Below are positions 10,299-19,842 of a stretch of DNA of 64,000 bases, in pieces (within the stretch, counting starts at the first letter, position 1; every line of letters begins with the position of its first letter). The notes below the pieces were generated by a model. That model saw nothing but the letters and a program-made list of their open reading frames with translations. It had not been told where the DNA came from and did no database searches. Position numbers and translations under genes: made by a program. Origin of the DNA: Gottschalkia purinilytica (GTDB taxonomy: Bacteria; Bacillota; Clostridia; Tissierellales; Gottschalkiaceae); the NCBI RefSeq assembly GCF_001190785.1, contig NZ_LGSS01000005.1:203857-267856 (forward strand). Reading direction: 5' to 3'.

Positions 10299-12119
10299 CT
10301 ACACTGGTAAAGTAAAAATAAAATTACTTCCTATATCCAACTCGCTTTCACACCAAATTTCTCCACCATGATCTTCTACAATATTTTTAGCAATTGATAA
10401 CCCTGGATCAGCTCCTCTTACTTCTATTTCTGAATTTTCCACTTGGACAAATTGCTGAAATATATTTTTAGTATACTCACTTGGAATGCCTATTCCTGTA
10501 TCTTTAACTGAGACATGCATTTTATTTTTATACATGTAAGCTTGAACCAAAATTTCATCCCCAGCATTAGTATACTTTAAGGCATTTCCAATTAAATTGT
10601 TTAGTACCCATATTATTTTTTCTTTATCTATATTTACCTTTGGTAAATTTTCACCAACTAAATAATAAAGATTTACGCCTTTATTTTCAGCTTGGATATA
10701 GAACGGTTTAATACAATGCTCAATAATACTAGCTAAAGAAGTAAGTTTCATATCATAAGCGAAATCTGTAGATTCTAACTTAGATAAATTCAATAAATTA
10801 TTAATTAAACTAGTTAGCTTTTGACATTCTTCCTCTATGGATAACAAAGTATTCTCTTGATCAGTATTTAAATTGCCTAATGTCTTATCTTTTAAAAGAC
10901 TAGATCCCATCATTATAGATGTTAAAGGAGTTTTAAATTCATGAGATATAGTAGATATAAAGTTTGTTTTCATTTTTTCTAGCCCTTTAAGTTCTGTTAT
11001 ATTTTGAAACAAAACTACGACACCATTTAAATTAGAACTTGTATCCTCTATTTTTGTTACAACTACATTAAAGTAATATTTTGATTCATTTGAGTTTATA
11101 TAAAATATGTTTTCTGTATGATAGTCATTGGATTTGGATAGTACTAATGATATATAATCATATAGTTTTCCTTCTCTCACTATCTCTAAAAAATGTTTTT
11201 TAAATGCAACATGTTCCTTGGTATTAAAGAAACTTTCGAAGGCTTTATTTATAAGAACAATCCTATAATCCTTGTCTAAAACCATTAAAGGGTCAGATAT
11301 ACTCTTTACTATGGCTAAAGATCTATTCTTTTCTGTTATTACTTCTCCAAGAGTACTTTCTTCAAATAACGCTAACCTTTCTGTTATTCTATTAAACTCC
11401 ATTGATAACTGTCCTATTTCGTCGTTAGATTCAATATCAATTTGCTTGTTTATATTTCCATTTTTAACTTCTTTCATTAATTTGATTAGTTGTTCTAATG
11501 GTCTAGTAAACTTATTCGCAAAAAATCTAGAAATAAAAAAACCACCTACAACACAAAAAATAGATAATACTAATATTACATACATTGACGTTTTTGAATT
11601 ATTTGTAGCTAAAGATTTACTTTGAAACATGGCTGTTTCATTAACATTCCATATAGACTGTAAATCTTTTTTTAATTTTAAAAAAAGTGGTTTTACATCA
11701 TATGTGTATTTTTCAGTTAATTTTACTTTATCATTACCATATTGACTTAAATTACTAAAAGAATCTATATATTTTAAATAATCTTTTTTTATACTTTGAA
11801 CTAGCTCTTTTTCACCGTTTTCTGTGACATTATTAAACTCTTTATAATACCATTTGAAGAATTCGTCTACATTATTGTTGAATGTTTTTATTCTAGTATC
11901 ATAATCACCACTTATATAAGTCAAGATTGCACTGTCTTGTCTCTCAAGTGTACTTATCATATTACTTACCATTTTTAGACGTTCATAATTGTCTGTTATT
12001 AATCCATCAATTGACTTTGTAAGACCGTAAAGATTTATAACAGATACAATTCCTACAATAGCTAACATTATAATTAATGAAAAATAAACTAAAGATATTT
12101 TTTGTTTTAGAAGCTTCAT
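10299..12119 (-). CDS. Membrane sensor histidine kinase (HAMP-PAS-HisKA-HATPase)
   Basis: 606 residues. There are two membrane segments (about 10-33 and 179-200) around an extracytoplasmic helical sensor region, then HAMP, a PAS domain (about 265-370), HisKA with the phospho-accepting histidine in TISHEFKTPL (about 393), and HATPase_c with N box NLIGNALKY and G1 box DTGIGIP. The second glycine box reads GADPGLSIAK where most kinases have GTGLGLSIAK, so the ATP lid is unusual. Its response regulator, just downstream, is broken, which would leave this kinase without its local partner. It diverges from the kdp genes, but it lacks the KdpD and USP domains, so I do not call it KdpD. Confidence 0.9.
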   Translation of the reverse strand: MKLLKQKISLVYFSLIIMLAIVGIVSVINLYGLTKSIDGLITDNYERLKMVSNMISTLERQDSAILTYISGDYDTRIKTFNNNVDEFFKWYYKEFNNVTENGEKELVQSIKKDYLKYIDSFSNLSQYGNDKVKLTEKYTYDVKPLFLKLKKDLQSIWNVNETAMFQSKSLATNNSKTSMYVILVLSIFCVVGGFFISRFFANKFTRPLEQLIKLMKEVKNGNINKQIDIESNDEIGQLSMEFNRITERLALFEESTLGEVITEKNRSLAIVKSISDPLMVLDKDYRIVLINKAFESFFNTKEHVAFKKHFLEIVREGKLYDYISLVLSKSNDYHTENIFYINSNESKYYFNVVVTKIEDTSSNLNGVVVLFQNITELKGLEKMKTNFISTISHEFKTPLTSIMMGSSLLKDKTLGNLNTDQENTLLSIEEECQKLTSLINNLLNLSKLESTDFAYDMKLTSLASIIEHCIKPFYIQAENKGVNLYYLVGENLPKVNIDKEKIIWVLNNLIGNALKYTNAGDEILVQAYMYKNKMHVSVKDTGIGIPSEYTKNIFQQFVQVENSEIEVRGADPGLSIAKNIVEDHGGEIWCESELDIGSNFIFTLPV

Positions 12120-12398
12120 TAATATCGCCTTCTTTGTTTCTTATTTTTTTATATAAATAATTTAAATATTAGTATATATGAGCTATATATCTTGTTCAAA
12201 CTTATCTACCTAAGATAAAAGAAAGGTTTAAGAAAAAAACATATGTCCAAATTAGATAAATTGAAACAACTGTTCCTGATAGTATAGAGAAAAAATTATA
12301 TGAAATACCATTGTATTTTAGTTTTTTTATTTTGGTATTATAATAAGCTTCATTATAAATCACATCACTACATTATTTATGAGGAGGTAGGAGAAAAA

Positions 12399-12518
12399 AT
12401 GATAGATATAGTTATGATTTTCATAATTTTAATATTATATGCGGCTATGCATGGGTTAATTAACTGGTCATCTGCAGTAGTAGAAAATGATACAAGAAAC
12501 ATTAAACTTCATAAATAG
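12399..12518 (+). CDS. 39-residue hydrophobic protein at the head of the kdp operon
   Basis: It starts ATG at 12399 behind a strong GAGGAGGTAGGAG region. The product is one membrane span (MIDIVMIFIILILYAAMHG) followed by WSSAVVENDTRN. Nineteen bases separate it from kdpF. Short hydrophobic proteins are known at the head of clostridial kdp operons, so it may be an accessory subunit or assembly peptide of the potassium pump. A longer upstream extension in the same frame lacks a ribosome binding site. Confidence 0.65.
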   Translation: MIDIVMIFIILILYAAMHGLINWSSAVVENDTRNIKLHK

Positions 12519-12536
12519 CAAGAAGGAGTGAAGATT

Positions 12537-12614
12537 TTGATTTTATTATTTTTAATATCAATTTTTATAGTTATATACCTAATTTATGTATTGATATATC
12601 CTGAAAAATTTTAG
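12537..12614 (+). CDS. kdpF: Potassium-transporting ATPase small subunit KdpF
   Basis: A 25-residue single-span peptide MILLFLISIFIVIYLIYVLI ending YPEKF. The conserved end YVLIYPEKF matches KdpF, which stabilises the KdpABC complex in the membrane. I start at TTG 12537, eight bases after AAGGAG; a GTG at 12528 overlaps that site. kdpA starts 23 bases later. Confidence 0.8.
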   Translation: MILLFLISIFIVIYLIYVLIYPEKF

Positions 12615-12637
12615 TTGAGATTAGGGAGGTTATTAAA

Positions 12638-14306
12638 GTGTTATTTGTGGTACTATCAACTATTGTAACTTTATTATTAGTAATATTAATGGCTAAACCT
12701 ATGGGTAGCTATATTTATAATGTATTTACACTTAGTCCATCAAAGATAGATAAAGTGTTTAGTCCTATTAAAAACTTTATATATAAGATATGTAATATAA
12801 ACAAAGATGATCAAAGTTTGAAAAACTATATTATATCTTTATTGATAACAAACACAATAATGATAGGAATTATATATTTAATATTGAGAACTCAAGGATT
12901 TTTACCTTTAAATCATAATGAAATAGGGAATATGGAACCATCATTAGCTTTTAATACAGCCATAAGCTTTATGACTAACACCAACTTACAACATTATAGT
13001 GGAGAAGTAGGACTAAGTTATCTTTCGCAAATGATAGTTATAATATTTACAATGTTTACAGCAACAGCTACAGAAATTTCGGTAGCTATTGCATTTATAA
13101 GAGGTTTATCAGGTAAACCTTTAGGAAATTTTTTTGTTGATTTTATAAGAAGTATTACTAGAATTCTCGTACCAGTATCAGTTATAGCTTCATTAATATT
13201 TATTGCTTTAGGTGTTTCACAAACACTTGAAAGATCTGTTACAGCTAATACTATAGAAGGAGCAAAACAAGTTATAAATCGTGGACCTATAGGTTCATTT
13301 CTTTCTATAAAAGAATTAGGGAATAATGGAGGAGGATTTTTTGGAGGAAACTCTTCTCGTCCTTTTGAAAATCCCAATGCATTAAGTAACCTACTTCAAA
13401 TGTTACTTATGTTTCTTTTACCTACATCTCTTCCTTTCACTTATGGAAGAATGGTCAGAAACAAAAAAAGAAGGTAGAGTGCTTTTTATATCAATGCTAT
13501 TAATTTTCATAGTATTTGTATCTATAGCAATCAAAGTCGAATATAGTGGAAATCCAGCTCTTGCATCTTTACCAATAGATCAGTCTATAGGAAGTATGGA
13601 AGGTAAGGAAGTAAGATTCGGAACTGGAATGTCAACTCTTTATTCTATGGTTACTACTGCTGCTGAAACAGGAGCAGTAAACAACATGCACGATACTTTA
13701 ACTCCAATAACAGGGATGTTAGCAGTTTCTAATATGTTACTTAACACGGTATTTGGAGGAGTAGGATTCATGAATGTGTTAATGTATGTAATGATTGCTG
13801 TATTTATGTCGGGATTAATGGTAGGAAGAACACCAGAATTTTTGAAAAAGAAAATTGAAAGTAAAGAAATGAAACTAATAGCAGTTACTATATTAATTCA
13901 TCCGCTACTTATACTAGAATTTACAGCACTAGCATTATTCTTGAATATAGGGAATGAAAGTATTTCTAATCCAGGATTTCATGGAATAACACAAATTCTT
14001 TATGAATTTACATCTTCAGCTGTAAATAACGGGTCTGGATTTGAAGGACTTGCTGATAACACATTATTTTGGAATATTACAACAGGAATAGTTATGTATA
14101 TAGGGAGATATTTTTCTATGATAACATTACTTTCTGTATCTTACTCAATGCTGAATAAGCAGACAGTTCCTAATACTGTTGGAACTTTTAGAACAGATAC
14201 TGCTTTGTTTGGAGGTATATTAATAGGGATAATTTTTATAGTTGGAGCATTAACATTCTTTCCAAGTATAGCTTTAGGACCTATTGCTGAATTTCTAACC
14301 ATATAG
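12638..14306 (+). pseudogene. kdpA: Potassium-transporting ATPase subunit A, one frameshift
   Basis: KdpA is the potassium-translocating subunit, with four selectivity-filter repeats. The start is GTG at 12638 with GGGAGG upstream. The first 270 or so codons (with NNGGGFFGGNS) run to 13470, where a seven-A run (13463-13469) shifts the frame. The remainder, from about 13443 to 14306, carries AAETGAVNNMHDT and ends normally, giving about 555 residues if one A is removed. Since kdpB next door has several lesions, true inactivation is more likely than a sequencing slip. Confidence 0.88.
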
Positions 14307-14335
14307 TTTTAATTATTGTTTAGGGAGGATTTAAA

Positions 14336-15765
14336 ATGAGTAAATCTACTCGAGTCATAAGTAATAAAATTTTAAAAGAAGCTGTTAAACAATCTTTTAT
14401 AAAGCTAAATCCTAAGCTTATAATTAAAAATCCTATTATGTTTATAGTTGAAATAGGATTTCTAATAACTTTAGTAACATCTATATTTCCTAACTTTATA
14501 ACAAGTAAATTAGATACTTCTTTAAGTTTCACTATATCTTTAATATTATTTTTTACAATTCTATTTGCTAATTCTGCAGAATCTATAGCTGAAGGTAGAG
14601 GAAAGGCTCAGGCTGATTCTTTGAAGAAATCAAAGAAAGATATAATAGTAAATAAATTATTGCCAAATGGTAACGTAGAAAAGATACCATCAACAAGCTA
14701 AAGAAAAATGACATAGTTATAGTTTCTAAAGGAGAGTTGATACCTGGTGATGGAGAAATTATAGAGGGACTAGCATCTATTGACGAATCAGCAATAACTG
14801 GAGAATCGGCTCCGGTTCTTAAAGAAGCTAGTGGGGATCTCTCTTCTGTTACAGGTGGAACTTTGGTTGTAAGTGGTGAAATTAAAGTTAAAATAAGTGT
14901 TAATCCAGAAGAATCATTTTTAGAAAAAATGATATCTTTAGTAGAAGGAGCGGAAAGACAGAAAACTCCAAATGAAATAGCTTTAAATACTGTATTAGTA
15001 AGTTTAACAATTATATTTTTAATAGTAGTGATTACTTTACCTTTTTCACAAAATATATAGGATTTCAGATAGAGATACCATTGCTTATTTCTTTATTGGT
15101 ATGCTTGATACCAACTACTATTGGAGGACTTTTACCCGCAATAGGAATTGCAGGAATGGATAGAGTTACTCAATTCAATGTAATAGCTATGTCAGGTAAA
15201 GCTGTAGAAGCTTCTGGAGATATAAATACCATTATTTTAGATAAAACAGGTACAATAACTTTTGGTAATCGTATGGCTTATGAGTTTGTACCAGTAGGAG
15301 ATGAAAATATTGAATCAATAAGTGTATGGTCAGCTATAGCATCTATATATGACGATACTCTAGAAGGAAGATCTATTATTAAACTAGTAGAGAAAAGAAA
15401 AATAGATATGATGCGTCAATTACTGAGAATGGGGAATTTATAGAGTTTAAAGCCGAAACTCGTATGAGTGGCATAGATTTGAAAGATGGACGTAAAGTTA
15501 GGAAGGGAGCAGTAGATGCTATTAGAAAATGGGTAGAGGAGCAGGGAGGAGAAATACCATATAATCTTCAAGCCGAAAGTGATAAAATAGCATCCCAAGG
15601 AGGAACGCCCTTAGCTGTTGCTGTAGACGATAGAATATATGGACTTATCCATCTTAAGGATACAGTAAAACCAGGTATGAGAGAAAGATTTGAAAAACTA
15701 AGATCTATGGGAATAAAGATAATAATGTGTACAGGAGATAATCCTATAACTGTGGCTACAATTAT
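14336..15765 (+). pseudogene. kdpB: Potassium-transporting ATPase ATP-binding subunit, multiply frameshifted and truncated
   Basis: Segments of KdpB lie in order in changing frames: the N-terminal membrane part (14336-14700), the actuator with [10 protein letters not shown] (14700-15055), the phosphorylation motif [11 protein letters not shown] (15056-15420), and the nucleotide-binding part (15420-15765). Frame changes occur near 14698, 15045 and 15420. After [14 protein letters not shown] the homology stops at about 15765, losing the last 200 or so residues, and antisense kdpD sequence begins. kdpC is absent. The gene cannot make a working pump. Confidence 0.9.
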
Positions 15766-16282
15766 CAATAACTTCTACTTCATCAGCTAGTTCTATAATT
15801 AAATCAGGTACAGTTTCATTTACTCTAATACCTGTTATATGCTTTATGCTATCATTTAAGCTTTCTAAATGTTGTATATTAAAGTACTTATTACGTTGAA
15901 TATTTTCTTTATATCTTTTATTATATTTTGAACCTGGAACATTATTGTGAGCTAATTCATCAACTAATACTGATTCGGGATTTCTTTTTATTATGGCTTC
16001 GGTATCCATTTCTTCTAATGATATTCCATTATAAGTTATTTGCTTTCTAGGTATAATTTCTAAATTTTTAATTTGGTAATTTGTTTCTTTTCTACCGTGG
16101 CATTCTATATAACCTATAATGATATCTTCGCCACTTTCTAATCTTCCATTAGCCTCATCCAACATAGCAAAAGTTTTACCTACACCTGGAGCATATCCTA
16201 AGAAGATTTTTAATTTTCCTTTACTTTATTTATCTAATAATTTCAGTGCTTCATTTGGAGTCATTCGTTTAGGCTCACACAT
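15766..16282 (-). pseudogene. kdpD: KdpD N-terminal fragment, inverted
   Basis: Read from 16282 on the minus strand: MCEPKRMTPNEALKLLDK, a TAA stop codon, then GKLKIFLGYAPGVGKTFAML (the KdpD Walker-type motif), GYIECHGRKET and VDELAHNNVPGSKY, ending at [10 protein letters not shown] where kdpB sequence begins. Only the first 170 or so residues of the sensor kinase are present; the USP, membrane and kinase parts are missing. In ordinary kdp operons kdpD is downstream of kdpC in the same direction, so this piece has been inverted onto the broken end of kdpB. Confidence 0.88.
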
Positions 16283-16747
16283 ATTTATGATTCTTCTCGT
16301 GTAACATATAGTTTAAAATTCCCTTTTGAATAACTAAATATGAAAACAACAAAATATAAATAGTTATTTGATAGTCTATTATATAAAAAATAATTTTATA
16401 GAGTTAAATGTTTATTTTGGATAGAAATATGAATCATAGTTATCTTATAATAAATGAATATAATTGTATAGTAGAATATTGAGGGTTGCGATACTTAGTC
16501 GAAGTATAAGAAAATACATAATTATTAAATAGACGGGAGTATTTAATTGGTGTTTAATGCTTTTTAGAATATATAATGTAGATAGACTTAAATATAAATA
16601 TAAAGGATAAATATAGAAGTGTTATAAAATGTGTGATGAAAAGAGACTGTTTTTAACTAAACTAATTAAATAAAGATTGATTTTAGAAAGTATAAAAGTG
16701 CATTGAGAAGTTTATTTTAAAATGCTTTTGAAGTATAAGTAAAGTAA
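16283..16747. other. Intergenic stretch without a recognisable gene
   Basis: About 465 AT-rich bases between the kdpD fragment and the NlpC gene terminator. I see no open frame with a ribosome binding site and no domain relic that I recognise. Confidence 0.6.
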
Positions 16748-16779
16748 AAAAAGCCAACTTATATATAAGTTGGCTTTTT
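16748..16779 (-). terminator. Terminator of the NlpC/P60 gene
   Basis: A perfect 15-bp stem AAAAAGCCAACTTAT with a 2-base nominal loop, 18 bases after the stop. It has T-runs both ways. Confidence 0.9.
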
Positions 16780-16796
16780 ATTATAAAACAATATAT

Positions 16797-17339
16797 CTAT
16801 TGAACTCTAATGGCTTTTACAAAGTTATTAACAAAGTAAGTATTACTCATATTAGTTATTATAATTTTTTTCTTAGAGGTACTAGCGTGTATGTAAGTTT
16901 TATTATCTAAAGCAATAGCAACATGTCCTACTTTACCAGGTGTATTTTCAAAAAACAGCAAATCACCTGTTTGTATATTATTTCTATTAATAACAGTTTT
17001 ATTCATATTAGCTTGCTCACTAGCTCTTCTAGGTAGATTGATTCCTAAATTACCAAATACATATTTAGTAAATCCTGAACAATCAAATCCATTAGGACTA
17101 ATTCCGCCACTCTTATAGGGAACATTCAAATATTTAAGAGCTTCATTTTTAATCTTAGATGTAAATGCATTACTTTCACTATTTACAGCTTGTACAGTTT
17201 TTGAATTTGATGCATATACTGTGTTATTAACTAATACCGAAGATGTGATAACTGATAAGCATGCTATTGAAATACTTAGAACTTTTTTACATAACTTTAC
17301 TTTCTGATCTTTAGTATTTTTGATCTTATTAATAATCAA
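16797..17339 (-). CDS. Secreted NlpC/P60 peptidoglycan endopeptidase
   Basis: 180 residues. It has a basic N-terminus and signal peptide (about residues 14-44, ending near TVYAS), then an NlpC/P60 domain. The catalytic cysteine is C87 in NGFDCSGF, the histidine is H139 in VGHVAIA, and the third polar residue is H151 in YIHAS. These enzymes cut the D-Glu to meso-diaminopimelate bond of stem peptides. No SH3 or LysM wall-binding domain is present, so it is a minimal enzyme. The start is TTG at 17337-17339 with AAGGAGGT six bases upstream. It is transcribed alone. Confidence 0.92.
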   Translation of the reverse strand: MIINKIKNTKDQKVKLCKKVLSISIACLSVITSSVLVNNTVYASNSKTVQAVNSESNAFTSKIKNEALKYLNVPYKSGGISPNGFDCSGFTKYVFGNLGINLPRRASEQANMNKTVINRNNIQTGDLLFFENTPGKVGHVAIALDNKTYIHASTSKKKIIITNMSNTYFVNNFVKAIRVQ

Positions 17340-18268
17340 GACGTTACCTCCTTAATTAATTTACATGATAAAAATTCCTTATTTTTAAGTATATCAAAAT
17401 GTGGAAGAAAATTCAAACAAATAATTACAAAATAGAAACAAAATTGGAAAATGTATTACAAAACAATGAAAAATAGTAAAATGGTAAAACACTTTATGGA
17501 AATGTTTTAGAGATAGAGGAAGAGATAAGCGACGTAGATAAAAATAATATAGAAAACTTTGTTTAATGACTCTAAAGCATTTAACTGTATTTATAATTCA
17601 AAATATGAATACTTTGATTTAAATTATTCTAATAAAAAAATAATGAATATTAAAGTATTCATTCAATATATAGCGGGATAAAGAATATATAGAAAAAATT
17701 ATTTATTAAATTTAAAGATAATAAAAAAGTGATACAATTTAAAACTATTAAAATAAAAATATATAAGATTAAATATACATATTATAATAGAGGATATTTT
17801 TATCATATAAACATATATAACGCAGAAAACTTTACATAATAAATTTATTGTAAATAAAGCTACGAGAGGAGGTGGTGGGGGAAAGGGTGATTCAAGATAT
17901 AACAAATTTCATTATAAAGGAAAAACATATTACAAAAATAAATGTATTATTTATAAACGACAATTTTCTAAAGTTTATAGAAGTCTAATTGAGAAGCAAA
18001 ATTCAACAAAGAATTAAGACATAGATTTATGATTAAAAATGTCTAAAGTACAAATATTTTATATAAATTATATTATATAGTTACAACTAATGAGTAATGA
18101 GTTGTTTAAACTGTCGAAAAAGCCTTTAAATTAAGTTTTAGTATTAAGCATATATAAATGTATATTAAGTTGATTTTAAAAGTCTTACAATCAAAAATAC
18201 GTGGTCAAAAAATATAAAAGTAGAAAAAAGTTTATTTAAAAGCAGGAATTTAAGAAAATATCTAGAAT
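17340..18268. other. Long intergenic stretch, no convincing gene
   Basis: About 930 bases with very low GC. The only coding-like piece is 17811-18017 on the plus strand, with a five-glycine run and a basic tail, but it has no start codon or ribosome binding site. I do not call it. Confidence 0.5.
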
Positions 18269-18302
18269 CTTATTATACAAAATGTATATTTTGTATAATA
18301 AG
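18269..18302. promoter_or_regulatory. Perfect inverted repeat in front of a Xer-like recombinase gene
   Basis: CTTATTATACAAAAT (18269-18283) is repeated exactly in reverse complement at 18288-18302 around GTAT. Its right arm overlaps the AAGGAG ribosome binding site of the recombinase gene and contains a TATAAT-like element. It could be an operator, a hairpin masking the start, or a recombinase binding site. Confidence 0.6.
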
Positions 18303-18314
18303 GAGTGAAAACAA

Positions 18315-19265
18315 GTGGAAGATATGCCATTACTGCTAGAAGACTTTCTCGTATACATAGAAACTATAAAAGGTAAGTCTCCAAATACAGCTAAGGAATA
18401 CTATTTTGACCTAAGAACCTTCTTTAGATTTTTGAAAATAAGATATAGGTTAGTTGATAAGGATACCCCTTTTGATGATATAGATATATTGGACATAGAT
18501 GAATCTATAATAAGAAAAGTTAATCTTCAAGACCTCTATGCCTTCATATCTTTTGTAGACAGAAATAGGGATAATAAAAATTATGCTAAAGCTCGTAAGG
18601 TTGCTAGTATAAGATCCTTCTTCAAGTTCTTGCATAGCAAGCTAAAAGTTATAGATGAGAATCCTGCTTTAGAGTTAGAATCTCCTAAAACTAATACTAG
18701 ACATCCTGTTTACCTTTCCTTAAATGAAGCTGAAAGATTATTAGATGCTATAGAGGGTCCTTTTAAAGAAAGAGACTATGCCATAATTACTCTATTTTTA
18801 AATTGTGGATTGCGTTTATCGGAATTAGTAAGTATAGATATAGATAAAATAAAAGGAGATATACTAACAGTTATAGGTAAAGGAGATAAAGAAAGAACTA
18901 TATACTTAAATGAAGCTTGCTTATATGCTATAGAGAAATACTTGAAGGTTAGGCCTACAGAAGGATTAAAAGATCCTAACGCATTGTTTATAAGCAAAAG
19001 AAAAAATAGAATTAGTGATAAAACTGTTCAGTATCTGGTTAAAAAGTATATACAATCAGCTGGATTAAACACAGAAAAGTACTCTACTCATAAATTAAGA
19101 CATACAGCTGCTACTCTTATGTATAAGTATGGAAATGTAGATATTAGAGCTTTACAACAAATACTTGGACACGAAAATGTCTCTACTACTCAGATATATA
19201 CTCATGTTGATGATGAAAGATTGAGATCAGCCGTTAAAAGTAATCCTCTTTCAAGTCGTGATTAA
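18315..19265 (+). CDS. Tyrosine site-specific recombinase, XerC/XerD-like
   Basis: 316 residues: an N-terminal SAM-like core-binding domain (about 1-110) and a catalytic domain. The conserved residues are visible: arginine in CGLRLSEL, lysine in GKGDKERTIYL, HKLRH (His-x-x-Arg), the second histidine in LGHENVSTTQ, and the nucleophile tyrosine in QIYTHV near residue 295. The GTG start has AAGGAG nine bases upstream. A paralogue of similar length lies at 22122 in the opposite direction. It could be the chromosome-dimer resolvase or a partner of the paralogue; the window does not say which. Confidence 0.92.
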   Translation: MEDMPLLLEDFLVYIETIKGKSPNTAKEYYFDLRTFFRFLKIRYRLVDKDTPFDDIDILDIDESIIRKVNLQDLYAFISFVDRNRDNKNYAKARKVASIRSFFKFLHSKLKVIDENPALELESPKTNTRHPVYLSLNEAERLLDAIEGPFKERDYAIITLFLNCGLRLSELVSIDIDKIKGDILTVIGKGDKERTIYLNEACLYAIEKYLKVRPTEGLKDPNALFISKRKNRISDKTVQYLVKKYIQSAGLNTEKYSTHKLRHTAATLMYKYGNVDIRALQQILGHENVSTTQIYTHVDDERLRSAVKSNPLSSRD

Positions 19266-19310
19266 TAAATATATAAATTTACTATAAATATATTATGTAA
19301 ACAAAACAAC

Positions 19311-19351
19311 ATATAAAAATAAGACCTTGAACTAAGGTCTTATTTTTATAT
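19311..19351. terminator. Bidirectional terminator between convergent genes
   Basis: A perfect 18-bp stem (19311-19328 with 19334-19351) with loop GAACT and T-rich flanks on both strands. It serves the recombinase gene and the minus-strand gene, whose stop codon it overlaps. Confidence 0.92.
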
Positions 19352-19642
19352 GTTAAATATTTCTTTTGATTCAATAAGCTTTACGGTAAGATCATCTGCT
19401 TTACCATAGTGATCTGTCTCTTTTAAAGTTTTTATAAAATAGTTGTTTACTTTATCTATGTTATCAGACATTTCATTAGAAAGGTTATATTCTTTTATTA
19501 TATCTTCTTTAGCTTGCTTGTACGCTGCCTCATAAATGTGCATAGGGAAATCTTTCATAGGTCCTCCAACCATATCGAGTCTAAAGTGGCATTCTACCCT
19601 AAATTTTTTAAAATAGTTTAAAAGAATTTCTACTTCGTTCAT
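19346..19642 (-). CDS. Conserved-looking hypothetical protein, 98 residues
   Basis: I do not recognise the family. The product is cytosolic in character: an N-terminal MNEVEILLNYFKKF, a central GGPMKDFPMHIYEAAYKQAK, and a charged helical remainder. There is no signal peptide, membrane span or metal motif. The ATG at 19642 has GGAGTG six bases upstream, and the in-frame upstream extension lacks one. It faces away from the DAHP synthase gene, leaving a 200-base divergent promoter region. The ribosome binding site and terminator make a real gene likely. Confidence 0.65.
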   Translation of the reverse strand: MNEVEILLNYFKKFRVECHFRLDMVGGPMKDFPMHIYEAAYKQAKEDIIKEYNLSNEMSDNIDKVNNYFIKTLKETDHYGKADDLTVKLIESKEIFNI

Positions 19643-19842
19643 TACAACACTCCTCATCTTTATGTTATTAATTATAATTTATCAAATACTGTAGAAAGTT
19701 TCAATATATATCCACTTTTCTATCAATTTAAATTAACATCTATTGCAAAGTTTTCAGAAAATTATTATAATTTAATGAATAACATTTATCTAATTATTGT
19801 AAATTATAATGTTATACTATAAAAAGTTATGGAGGCATAATT

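Noticed and set aside
10299..12119. Calling the sensor kinase KdpD
   Set aside because: It lacks the KdpD N-terminal and USP domains; a true KdpD fragment is present at 15766-16282.
13443..13477. Programmed frameshifting in kdpA
   Set aside because: There is an A-run but no stimulatory site or structure, and the next gene in the operon has several lesions; decay or sequencing error is simpler.
17811..18017. Glycine-rich small protein (five-glycine run with basic tail)
   Set aside because: No start codon or ribosome binding site in the open frame; may be a relic but it cannot be supported.
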